Source of the DNA: Acidobacteriota bacterium
GTDB lineage: Bacteria; Acidobacteriota; Aminicenantia; UBA2199
Direction: 5' to 3'
Length of the DNA: 37,755 nt
NCBI GenBank assembly: GCA_022711715.1
Contig: JAKLEC010000012.1
Coordinates: 1-37,755, forward strand
Positions 8,531 through 15,465 of the stretch are shown one piece after another. Within the stretch, counting starts at the first letter, position 1. Every line of letters begins with the position of its first letter. The translations under genes and the position numbers were made by a program. Under the pieces are notes generated by a model. That model was given only the letters and a program-made list of their open reading frames with translations. It was not told where the DNA came from and did no database searches.

Positions 8531-10012
8531 ATGCTATTCCTGTACATCATCGTCCCCCTGTTGCTGGCCGGGCTGCTGCCCCTGCTGGGCAAGCTGTCCA
8601 AGCGCCTGCTGCCCGACCTGCTGGCCAGCGCCGCCATGCTCTTCCTGCTCGTGCTCACCGTGATCGGCGCCCGGCCGCTGATCTCCGGCGGCGGCGTCAT
8701 CCAGCAGGCCACCTGGTTCCAGGCGCCCCTGAACATCCGCCTGCTGCTCGACGGCTTCAGCCTGCTGATGCTCTTCACCATCGCCCTGGTCAGCTTCGTG
8801 GTCTGCGTCTACTCCATCGGCTACATGGAGCACTACGGCGCCAAGGCCAACTACTACGCCCTGCTGCTGGTGATGATCGCCGGCATGAACGGGCTGGTGC
8901 TGAGCGGCGACCTGTTCACCATCTACGTGTTCCTGGAGATGGCCGCCGTCGCCTCCTACGCACTGGTGGCCTTCGGCCGCGGTCCCGACGAGCTCGAGGC
9001 CGCCTTCAAGTACCTGATGCTCTCCGCCGTCGCCTCGGCGTTCGTGCTGCTGAGCATCGCCGTGCTCTTCGCCGTCACCGGCGGCGTCGGCTTCGGCGCC
9101 GTCGCCCAGGGGCTCAAGACGCTCAACGTCCGCACCCTGGTCGGCATCTGCAGCGCCCTGTTCCTGGCCGGCTTCGGCCTGAAGGCGGCGCTGGTGCCCT
9201 TCCACTCCTGGCTGCCCGACGCCCATCCCTCCGCGCCGGCGCCCATCTCGGCCATGCTGTCGGGCGTGCTGATCAAGGTCTCCGGCGTCTACGCCATGAC
9301 GCGCGTCTTCCTCGGCGTCTTCGGCCTGACCCCGGCCCTGACCACGGTGCTGACGGTGCTGGGCGTGGTGTCCATCTTCGTCGGCGCCCTGGCCGCCATC
9401 GGCCAGAACGACATCAAGCGCATGCTGGCCTACTCCTCGATCAGCCAGATCGGCTACGTGGTGCTGGGCATCGGCATCGGCACGCCGCTGGGCATCCTCG
9501 GCGGCCTCTTCCACCTGTTCAACCACGCCCTGTTCAAGTCGCTGCTCTTCCTCAACGCCGGCGCCGTCGAGCAGTCCACCGGCACGCGCTCGCTGGACAA
9601 GATGGGCGGCCTGGCCAAGGTCATGCCGGTCACGGCGGTGACCTCGGTCGTCGGCTCGCTGTCCATCGCCGGCGTGCCGCCGCTGAACGGCTTCTGGAGC
9701 AAGCTGCTGATCATCATCGCCCTGGTGCAGGCCAAGATGCTCACCCTGGCCGTCCTGGCGGTGCTGGGCAGCGTGATCACCCTGTGGTACTACCTGGTGC
9801 TGCAGCACCAGGCCTTCTTCGGCAAGCTGAACGAGGCCTGGAAGTCGGTCCGCGAGGCGCCGTTCTGGATGTCGGCCGCCACCGTGGTCCTGGCGCTTCT
9901 CTGCGTGGCGGTCGGCCTGGCCTTCCCCTTCGTCGTGGGCACGTGGCTGCAGCCGGCCGCCGACGCCCTGGGCCAGGGGGTCAACGTGGCGCTGAACTTC
10001 ATCGGATTCTAG
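8531..10012 (+). CDS. NuoN/MrpD-like antiporter subunit 3
   Basis: A 493-residue membrane protein with Proton_antipo_M landmarks: channel glutamate in YVFLEMAAVASYALVAFG, lysine in GFGLKAALVPFHSWLPDAHPSA, GQNDIKRMLAYSSISQIGYV and HLFNHALFKSLLFLNAG. It is closest in look to MnhD/NuoN or NuoM. It is a predicted third ion channel in the membrane arm. GGAGA sits six bases before the ATG and the gap to the preceding gene is 10 bases. Confidence 0.92.
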   Translation: MLFLYIIVPLLLAGLLPLLGKLSKRLLPDLLASAAMLFLLVLTVIGARPLISGGGVIQQATWFQAPLNIRLLLDGFSLLMLFTIALVSFVVCVYSIGYMEHYGAKANYYALLLVMIAGMNGLVLSGDLFTIYVFLEMAAVASYALVAFGRGPDELEAAFKYLMLSAVASAFVLLSIAVLFAVTGGVGFGAVAQGLKTLNVRTLVGICSALFLAGFGLKAALVPFHSWLPDAHPSAPAPISAMLSGVLIKVSGVYAMTRVFLGVFGLTPALTTVLTVLGVVSIFVGALAAIGQNDIKRMLAYSSISQIGYVVLGIGIGTPLGILGGLFHLFNHALFKSLLFLNAGAVEQSTGTRSLDKMGGLAKVMPVTAVTSVVGSLSIAGVPPLNGFWSKLLIIIALVQAKMLTLAVLAVLGSVITLWYYLVLQHQAFFGKLNEAWKSVREAPFWMSAATVVLALLCVAVGLAFPFVVGTWLQPAADALGQGVNVALNFIGF

Positions 10013-10021
10013 GAGACGCGC

Positions 10022-10513
10022 ATGCATCTTTTTCTATTGATCGGATTGGTCGCCTTTTCCGCCGTGGCCATCCTGTGCCGCGAGCTGCTCAAGAGCGCCA
10101 TCAGCCTGGCCGTGGCCAGCATCTTCCTGGCCCTGCTGCTGTTCGAGATGGGGGCGGTCTACGCCGGCGTCTTTGAGCTGTCGGTGGTCGCCGGGCTGAT
10201 CACCGTGCTGTTCATCACCGCCATCGCCCTGACCCGCGGCGACGGCGACGTGGCCGAGGGCCGGGCCCAGCGCTGGGTCTTCCCGCTGTTCTTCCTGGCC
10301 CTGGCCGTCGTCGACGTGCTGGTCATGAGGCGGTTGCTGGGCCGCATCCCCGCCATCCAGGGCAGCGAGAGCGGCGGCTTCAGCCAGGTGCTGTGGAACC
10401 AGCGCACCTTCGACCTGGTCGGCCAGGTCGGCGTCATCTCCGCCGGCGTGCTGGCCGTGCTGGCCCTGTTCCGCCGCGAAGGCGGGCACGGCAAGGGGGA
10501 AGGCCATGAGTAA
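10022..10513 (+). CDS. NuoJ/MbhD-like small membrane subunit
   Basis: A 163-residue protein with about five hydrophobic segments. The segment GAVYAGVFELSVVAGLITVLFITAIALT resembles the NuoJ helix 3 region of complex I and the MbhD/MrpA-C segment of Mrp-type hydrogenases, which transmit conformational change to the pumping channels. The C-terminus is His/Gly/Glu-rich (GGHGKGEGHE). AGGAGA precedes the ATG and the end overlaps the next ATG by eight bases. Assignment to NuoJ rather than MbhD/MrpB is uncertain; position directly before a NuoK-like gene supports it. Confidence 0.75.
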   Translation: MHLFLLIGLVAFSAVAILCRELLKSAISLAVASIFLALLLFEMGAVYAGVFELSVVAGLITVLFITAIALTRGDGDVAEGRAQRWVFPLFFLALAVVDVLVMRRLLGRIPAIQGSESGGFSQVLWNQRTFDLVGQVGVISAGVLAVLALFRREGGHGKGEGHE

Positions 10514-10814
10514 CCTGTGGGTCCTGAACCTGGGCTTCGCGGTCCTGCTGGTCGGCGTCGGCCTCTACTGCCTGCTGACCATGCGCAACACCGTGAAGCT
10601 GCTGATCGGCATCGAGGTCATCGCCAAGGGCGTCACCCTGGCGCTGGTGGCCGGCGGCGCCGCCCGCGGCAACCTGATGGTCGCCCAGAGCCTGGCCATC
10701 ACCGTCATCGTCGTCGACGTGGCCGTCATCGCCACGGCGCTGGCGCTGGTCATCAACATCAACCGCCATACCAAGAGCCTTGACGTCAGGAAACTGACCC
10801 GGCTGAAGGGGTAG
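10506..10814 (+). CDS. NuoK/MnhC-like membrane subunit
   Basis: A 102-residue protein with three predicted transmembrane helices, the size and topology of NuoK and MnhC/MrpC. The helix-2 motif MRNTVKLLIGIEVIAKGVTL carries the buried glutamate of this family, and AQSLAITVIVVDVAVIATALAL fits helix 3. In complex I this subunit forms part of the polar axis between the H subunit and the antiporter-like channels. It overlaps the upstream gene by eight bases and is two bases from the next. Confidence 0.88.
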   Translation: MSNLWVLNLGFAVLLVGVGLYCLLTMRNTVKLLIGIEVIAKGVTLALVAGGAARGNLMVAQSLAITVIVVDVAVIATALALVININRHTKSLDVRKLTRLKG

Positions 10815-10816
10815 CC

Positions 10817-11152
10817 ATGAAAAACCTGCTGGAGATCCTGCTGGCGCCGCCGCTGGCCTTCCTGGCCTTCCTGGCGGCCTTCTACGTCCTGTACGCCCTG
10901 GCCGGGCGGCTGGCGCCGAAGGTCAACGCCGTCGGCGGCAAGCTGAAGAGCTACGCCTGCGGCGAGGACATCCCCGGGGCCAAGGTGCAGTTCGGCTACC
11001 GGTTGTTCTTCTTCATCGCCCTGTTCTTCACCATGATGCACGTCGCCGCGCTGGTGGTGGCCACCGTGCCGGCGGGCCCCATCGCCTACTTCGCGCTGTT
11101 CTACCTGGGCATGATCTTCCTCTCCATCGCCGCCCTGGTCACGAGGGACTAA
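10817..11152 (+). CDS. NuoA-like membrane subunit lacking the usual acidic residues
   Basis: A 111-residue protein with three hydrophobic segments. The loop SYACGEDIPGAKVQFGYRLFF matches the NuoA loop (Y-x-CG then ...R-F in complex I). In the following helix, where NuoA has FDxE, this protein reads FFTMMHVAALVV, so the paired Asp and Glu are replaced by His and Ala. NuoA-type subunits belong to complex I and Fpo; Hyc/Hyf hydrogenases do not have one, so its presence is notable. AAGGGG precedes the ATG by six bases and the next ATG is one base after its stop. Confidence 0.8.
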   Translation: MKNLLEILLAPPLAFLAFLAAFYVLYALAGRLAPKVNAVGGKLKSYACGEDIPGAKVQFGYRLFFFIALFFTMMHVAALVVATVPAGPIAYFALFYLGMIFLSIAALVTRD

Positions 11153-11153
11153 C

Positions 11154-11576
11154 ATGATCGAACGACTGGTCCACTGGTCACGGGTCAAATCCCCGTGGGT
11201 CCTGCACCTGAACACCGGCGCCTGCAACGCCTGCGACATCGAGATCCTGGCCGCGCTCATGCCGCGCTTCGACCTGGAGCGTTTCGGCATCCTGCTCAAG
11301 GGCACGCCGCGCCACGCCGACGTCATCATCTGCACCGGCCCGATCACGCGGCAGAACCGCGACCGGGTGGTGCGCATCTACGAGCAGGTGCCCGACCCCA
11401 AGTTCGTGGTCGCCGTCGGCGCCTGCGCCATGTCCGGCTGCGTCTACCGCGGCTCCTACAACGCCAACCTGGGCGTCGACCAGGTGCTGCCGGTGAACGC
11501 CTACATCCCCGGCTGCCCGATCCGCCCCGACGCCCTGATCGACGGCGTGGTCAAGCTGCTCAACTCGCTGAAGTGA
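11154..11576 (+). CDS. Hydrogenase small subunit, NuoB/EchC-like, one [4Fe-4S]
   Basis: A 140-residue protein carrying the proximal [4Fe-4S] cluster next to the NiFe site. Ligand candidates are Cys24 and Cys27 (TGACNACDIE), Cys91 (VGACAMSG) and Cys121 (PGCPIRP), the pattern of group 4 small subunits. Cys60 (IICTGP) and Cys96 are additional cysteines. It lacks a Tat signal and a second domain, as expected for the short energy-converting type. It is followed by the C-like and D-like genes, the order of the complex I B-C-D block. Confidence 0.93.
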   Translation: MIERLVHWSRVKSPWVLHLNTGACNACDIEILAALMPRFDLERFGILLKGTPRHADVIICTGPITRQNRDRVVRIYEQVPDPKFVVAVGACAMSGCVYRGSYNANLGVDQVLPVNAYIPGCPIRPDALIDGVVKLLNSLK

Positions 11577-11583
11577 GGTCGCG

Positions 11584-12054
11584 ATGAACCCCGAAACCAT
11601 GCTGGAAACCATTCTTCGCGAGGCCCGGGACAAGATCCGCGAGGCCGCGCTTTCCGCCCCGCGGCGCATCGAGATCCGCGCGCCGCGCGAGCATCTGCCG
11701 GAGCTGCTGGCCTGGCTGAAGCAGGCCTTGGGCCTCGCCCACCTGGGCACCATCAGCGGCGTCGACCTGGGCGAGAGCTTCGAGGTGCTCTACCACCTGT
11801 CCAATGCCGACGGCACGGTGACCGTGCGCGTCCAGGCACCGCGCAGCGAGCCGCGCATCCCCAGCGTCTGCTCGGTCATCCCCGGCGCCATCCTCTACGA
11901 GCGCGAGCTGCAGGACATGTTCGGCCTGGTGGTGGAGAACATCCCCGACCCGCGGCCGCTGCTGCTGGCCGACGACTGGCCGGCCGGCGAGTACCCGCTG
12001 CGCAAGGACTGGACGTTCGTGCGCCCCGCCGAAGTCATCCCCGGAGGTGAATGA
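11584..12054 (+). CDS. NuoC/EchD-like 30-kDa subunit
   Basis: A 156-residue soluble protein. The C-terminal half contains the 30-kDa-subunit signature ERELQDMFGLVVENIPDPRP followed by the DDWPAGEYPLRKDW tail that packs against the large subunit. Its role is structural, linking the catalytic subunit to the B-like subunit. In Hyc/Hyf enzymes this domain is fused to the large subunit; here it is separate, as in Ech, Mbh and complex I. The stop codon overlaps the large-subunit start (TGATG or ATGA). Confidence 0.93.
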   Translation: MNPETMLETILREARDKIREAALSAPRRIEIRAPREHLPELLAWLKQALGLAHLGTISGVDLGESFEVLYHLSNADGTVTVRVQAPRSEPRIPSVCSVIPGAILYERELQDMFGLVVENIPDPRPLLLADDWPAGEYPLRKDWTFVRPAEVIPGGE

Positions 12055-13256
12055 TGGAATTCAAGGTCCAGCTGGGGCCCCAGCACCCCGCCCTGCACGA
12101 GCCCATCAGCATCCGCATGACGCTGGACGGCGAGGTCATCCGCGACGCCGACCTGCGCCTGGGCTACAACCACCGCGGCGTCGAGAAGCTGGCCGAAAGC
12201 CGCAGCTTCATCCAGAACCTGTACCTCACCGAGCGCATCTGCGGCATCTGCTCCTTCTCGCACCAGACCTGCTACACCCAGGGGGTGGAGAAGCTCATGG
12301 AGCTGGTGCCGGCCCGGCGCGGCCTCTACATCCGCACCCTGGTCTGCGAGCTGGAGCGCGTCCACAGCCACCTGCTGTGGCTGGGCGTGGCCGGCCAGGA
12401 GGCGGGCTTCGAGTCCTTCTTCATGTACACCTGGCGCGACCGCGAGGTGGTCATGGACATCCTGGACTGGATCTCGGGCAACCGCGTCCATTACTCGATG
12501 AACACCTTCGGCGGCGTGCGCCGCGACATCGACGAGATGCAGCGCAAGAAGATCCTCGACACGCTCGACCTGCTGAAGCAGCGCACCGACTACTACCTGA
12601 ACCTCGCCGCCAGCGAGCCCACCTTCGTGGGGCGCCTGGCCGGCGTGGGCAAGCTCAGCCGTCAGCAGGCCATCGACCTGTGCGCCGTCGGCCCCACCCT
12701 GCGCGCCTCGGGCGTGCCCATGGACGTGCGCAAGGACGACCCCTACGCCGTCTACGACGAGATCCCCTTCGAGGTCAGCACCGCCGACTCCTGCGACGTG
12801 CTCGGGCGGGCGGTGGTGCGCGTCAAGGAGCTGATCCAGTCCTACCGCATCATCGAGTTCCTGCTGAAGAACCTGCCCGAGGGGCCCTTCAAGGTCAAGG
12901 CGCCGCGCAAGGTCAAGCCCAACGAGGTCTACTCGCGCTACGAGGCGCCCCGGGGGGAGAACGTCCACTACATCAAGAGCAACGGCTCGGACAAGCCCGA
13001 GCGCCTCAAGGTGCGCGCCCCGACGCTGGCCAACTACCCGGCGACCATCGCCATGCTCAAGAACGGCTTCATCGCCGACATCCCGCTGATCTTCGCCGCC
13101 ATCGACCCCTGCATCTGCTGCGCCGAGCGCCTGGTGCAGCTGGACGACGGGCGCGGCCGCGGGCGCGTCCTGCGCTTCAGCGAGCTGCGCGCCATGGCCA
13201 ACGAGCGGGCCAAGAAAATCGACTATACGAAAAGGGAAATCGCATGGCCATTCTGA
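12054..13256 (+). CDS. Group 4 [NiFe]-hydrogenase large subunit, NuoD/EchE-like, catalytic
   Basis: This subunit binds the NiFe(CN)2CO site and reduces protons or oxidises H2. From ATG 12054 it has 400 residues. The N-terminal Ni motif is RICGICSFSH (Cys63, Cys66, His70). The C-terminal motif is DPCICC (Cys353, Cys356), with an extra Cys355 between the two ligands. All four NiFe ligands are therefore present, which separates it from NuoD/FpoD and from cysteine-less Ehr proteins. After CICCAER a tail of about 41 residues follows, homologous in position to the HycE tail removed by HycI. GGAGG is six bases before ATG 12054 and three before ATG 12051, so 12054 is preferred slightly. Confidence 0.95.
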   Translation: MEFKVQLGPQHPALHEPISIRMTLDGEVIRDADLRLGYNHRGVEKLAESRSFIQNLYLTERICGICSFSHQTCYTQGVEKLMELVPARRGLYIRTLVCELERVHSHLLWLGVAGQEAGFESFFMYTWRDREVVMDILDWISGNRVHYSMNTFGGVRRDIDEMQRKKILDTLDLLKQRTDYYLNLAASEPTFVGRLAGVGKLSRQQAIDLCAVGPTLRASGVPMDVRKDDPYAVYDEIPFEVSTADSCDVLGRAVVRVKELIQSYRIIEFLLKNLPEGPFKVKAPRKVKPNEVYSRYEAPRGENVHYIKSNGSDKPERLKVRAPTLANYPATIAMLKNGFIADIPLIFAAIDPCICCAERLVQLDDGRGRGRVLRFSELRAMANERAKKIDYTKREIAWPF

Positions 13257-14212
13257 AACCCATCCTCTACCTCCTGGTCTACCCGGGGCTGCTCTTCCTG
13301 CTGGTCTACTCCACGTTCGTCGAGTGGGTCGACCGCAAACTCTACGCCCGCATGCAGAACCGCTTCGGCCCCCTGCACACCGGCCGCGCCGGCATCCTGC
13401 AGCCGGTGGCCGACATCATCAAGCTCTTCGCCAAGGAGGACATCGTGCCCGAGCGCGCCGACAAGCGCATGTTCTCGGCGCTGCCGGTGTTCGCCATGGC
13501 CATCGTCTGCACGGCGGCCCTCTACCTGCCGGTCTGGCACTACCAGGCGGCGCCCTCGCCCATCTCCTTTCCCGGCGACCTGATCGTCGTCGTCTACCTG
13601 CTCAGCCTGCCGACGCTGATCTTCTTCCTGGCCGGCTGGCACTCCACCAACTTCTTTTCGGAGATCGGCGGCGTGCGCGTGCTGACCATGCTCTTCGGCT
13701 ACGAGATCCCGCTGCTGCTGGCCCTGCTCTCCCCCGCCGTGCTGGCCGGGTCGTGGCGGCTGGTGGAGATCGCCGTCTTCTACCAGAATCACCCGCTGCT
13801 GATGCTGGCCAACCTGCTGGGCTTCCTCATCGCCGTCATTTGCCTGCAGGCCAAGCTGGAGCGCGTGCCCTTCGACATCCCCCACGCCGAGACCGAGATC
13901 GTCGGCGGACAGTTCACCGAGTACTCGGGCCGCAAGCTGGCCTTCTTCCGCCTGCTGGGCGACGTGGAGATGGTCGTGGGCGCCGGGCTGATCGCCGCCG
14001 TCTTCCTGGGCGGCTTCCCGGGCGGGCTGCTGCCCGGCCTGGCCTGGTTCGTCGTCAAGACCCTGTTCATCGTCTTCCTGCTGGCCGCCCTGCGCGCCGC
14101 CACCAGCCGCATCCGCATCGACCAGATGATCGCCTTCTCCTGGCGCTGGCTGGCGCCGCTGGCCGTGCTGCAGCTGTTCATCGCCATCATCATCAAGGGG
14201 AGTGCCTCATGA
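13244..14212 (+). CDS. NuoH/EchB-like membrane anchor subunit
   Basis: A 322-residue membrane protein with about eight helices joining the hydrophilic arm to the pump modules. Signatures are RKLYARMQNRFGP, AGILQPVADIIKLFAKED and the conserved loop ERVPFDIPHAETEIVGGQFTEYSG. The last matches the NuoH loop that, in complex I, lines the quinone cavity; here no quinone site is implied. The ATG at 13244 lies inside the large-subunit gene (13-base overlap) with AAAGGGAAA upstream. The end overlaps the ferredoxin-like gene as ATGA. Confidence 0.94.
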   Translation: MAILKPILYLLVYPGLLFLLVYSTFVEWVDRKLYARMQNRFGPLHTGRAGILQPVADIIKLFAKEDIVPERADKRMFSALPVFAMAIVCTAALYLPVWHYQAAPSPISFPGDLIVVVYLLSLPTLIFFLAGWHSTNFFSEIGGVRVLTMLFGYEIPLLLALLSPAVLAGSWRLVEIAVFYQNHPLLMLANLLGFLIAVICLQAKLERVPFDIPHAETEIVGGQFTEYSGRKLAFFRLLGDVEMVVGAGLIAAVFLGGFPGGLLPGLAWFVVKTLFIVFLLAALRAATSRIRIDQMIAFSWRWLAPLAVLQLFIAIIIKGSAS

Positions 14213-14568
14213 GCCTGCGAATCGCCCCGTTCCTTCCCGAGCTGCTGCGCAGCCTGTTCAAGAAGCCGGTCACGGTACGCTACCCGTTCGAAAAAACCCC
14301 CGTGCCGGCGGGATTCCGCGGCAACGTGGTCTTCGACCCGGCCAAGTGCATCGGCTGCAACATCTGCGTCGGCGACTGTCCGGCCGAGGCCATCGAGATC
14401 ATCCGCGTTTCCGAGACCGAGAAGAAGTTCAAGATGATCCTGCACAACGACCGCTGCATCCACTGCGCCCAGTGCGTCGACTCCTGCCCCACCAAGACCT
14501 ACCGCATGGACGGCGAGTTCGAGATCGCGGTCCTCAACCGCCGGCAGTTGAAGATCGAATACAAGTAG
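14209..14568 (+). CDS. NuoI/EchF-like 2x[4Fe-4S] ferredoxin subunit
   Basis: A 119-residue electron-input subunit. Two CxxCxxCxxxCP motifs are present: Cys47/50/53/57 (CIGCNICVGDCP) and Cys83/86/89/93 (CIHCAQCVDSCP). It would relay electrons from soluble reduced ferredoxin to the B-like subunit. No NuoE, NuoF or NuoG homologue occurs in the operon, so NADH is unlikely to be the direct donor. The start is fixed by the ATGA overlap with the H-like gene. Confidence 0.95.
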   Translation: MSLRIAPFLPELLRSLFKKPVTVRYPFEKTPVPAGFRGNVVFDPAKCIGCNICVGDCPAEAIEIIRVSETEKKFKMILHNDRCIHCAQCVDSCPTKTYRMDGEFEIAVLNRRQLKIEYK

Positions 14569-14590
14569 GACCGGCTATTTCCCAAGCTTC

Positions 14591-14656
14591 CGTGACGCGT
14601 GACGCCCCTGAAGGGCCCCGGCGAGGGGGTTGACGCGTGACAAGGAACAGCAAAGG
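14591..14656 (+). repeat. Short GTGACGCG word array before hycI
   Basis: CGTGACGCGTGACG (14591-14604) and TGACGCGTGACAAG (14631-14644), followed by GAACAGCAAAGG (14645-14656). The 14-mer TGACGCGTGACAAG recurs in inverted orientation at 15380-15393, so the two copies flank hycI. The stretch between the ferredoxin-like gene and hycI is otherwise empty. Confidence 0.65.
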
Positions 14657-15233
14657 ATCGACCTGTGCCGCCCCCCGCCGCCGAGGAATGCCCGAGAGGG
14701 CATTCCCCTGGGCGGCCGATTTTCCCGCCCGCCTGGGCGGGGCGTTGCGCGGCGCCCGGCGCGTCTTCGTCCTGGGCATCGGCATGGACTGGAAAAGCGA
14801 CGACCGCCTGGGCAACGTCCTGACCCGCGCCCTGGGGCGGCAACTGCCGGCGGCATCCCGCGCCCGCGTGCGCGTCGTCGCCGGCGGCGAGGCGCCCGAG
14901 AACTTCACCGGCGCGGCGCGGGCCTTCGCCCCCAGTCACGTGCTGCTGCTCGATGCCGTCGACCACGGCCTGGCGCCGGGATCCGCCTTCCTGGCCGCGG
15001 AGGAGGAGATCGCCGCGGGCGACATGACCAGCCACCACCTGCCGCTGAAGCTGCTGATGCGCTTCCTGGCCGGCTCGCTCCCCTGCCGCGTCGTCCTGGT
15101 CGGCGTGCAGCCCGGGACGCTCAGGCCGGGAGCGCGCCTCTCGGCGCCGGTGCGACGCACGGTCGCGCCGCTGGCCAAGCTCCTGGCGCAGGCCATACGC
15201 GATGCACTCTCCGAAATGAATCAAGCTCAGTGA
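14637..15233 (+). CDS. hycI: HycI/HyaD-type hydrogenase maturation endopeptidase
   Basis: This protease removes the C-terminal tail of the large subunit after Ni insertion. The core motifs are VFVLGIGMDWKSDDRLGNVL (the usual N-x-x-x-x-D-D region, here with SDD), LLLDAVDH (second metal-binding Asp), TSHHLPLKLL (metal-binding His) and VLVGVQPG. Its presence agrees with the long tail on the large subunit at 12054-13256. The start is uncertain: GTG 14637 has AGGGGG seven bases upstream but lies in a repeat word; ATG 14688 gives a 181-residue protein that still includes the whole domain. Last gene of the operon. Confidence 0.88.
   Translation: MTRNSKGSTCAAPRRRGMPERAFPWAADFPARLGGALRGARRVFVLGIGMDWKSDDRLGNVLTRALGRQLPAASRARVRVVAGGEAPENFTGAARAFAPSHVLLLDAVDHGLAPGSAFLAAEEEIAAGDMTSHHLPLKLLMRFLAGSLPCRVVLVGVQPGTLRPGARLSAPVRRTVAPLAKLLAQAIRDALSEMNQAQ
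14685..14706 (+). other. Perfect hairpin with GAGA tetraloop at the hycI 5' region
   Basis: GGAATGCCC, loop GAGA, GGGCATTCC: a 9-bp perfect stem closed by a GNRA-type loop. The alternative hycI start ATG (14688-14690) lies in the 5' arm. There is no T-run, so it is not a terminator. Confidence 0.7.
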
Positions 15234-15462
15234 CGAGTAACAAGTGACGAGGAATCGCTTAGAACGAACTATCGTGATTCGTAATTCGTGATTCAGAACA
15301 GCAAGGGGACGAACCAGCAAAAGTGATTAGTAATTAGTGATTGGTGATTGGAACCGCAAAAGCCGATCTATGGCTGCTGCTTGTCACGCGTCACGCGCAC
15401 CGCGTCACGATGGCTCGTTCTTCGCTGTTGCCCTACGCCGTCCGCCCTATGCCGAGTACTGG
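15228..15462. repeat. Mirrored word-array element C between convergent hycI and tonB
   Basis: Plus-strand words: AGTGACGAGTAACAAGTGACGAGG (15229-15252), ATCGTGATTCGTAATTCGTGATTC (15271-15294), then GAACAGCAAGG, GAACCAGCAAAAG, and AGTGATTAGTAATTAGTGATTGG (15322-15344) ending in GAACCGCAAAAGCC. Facing words read on the minus strand from the tonB stop are ACTCGGC, ATAGGGC, GGACGGC, GTAGGGC heptamers (15456 down to 15429), then GTGACGCGGTGCGCGTGACGCGTGAC (15409 down to 15384). The first heptamer ACTCGGC is the same one that follows the hypB stop. It fills the whole 232-base gap; no gene or terminator is seen. Confidence 0.75.
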
Positions 15463-15465
15463 CTG

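Noticed and set aside
12047..14212. A 721-codon frame covering the large subunit and H-like subunit
   Set aside because: Only the part from 13244 (NuoH-like) is real in this frame; the rest is an out-of-frame shadow of the large subunit.
15234..15465. Bidirectional intrinsic terminator between hycI and tonB
   Set aside because: I see no GC-rich stem followed by a T-run on either strand, only degenerate word arrays.
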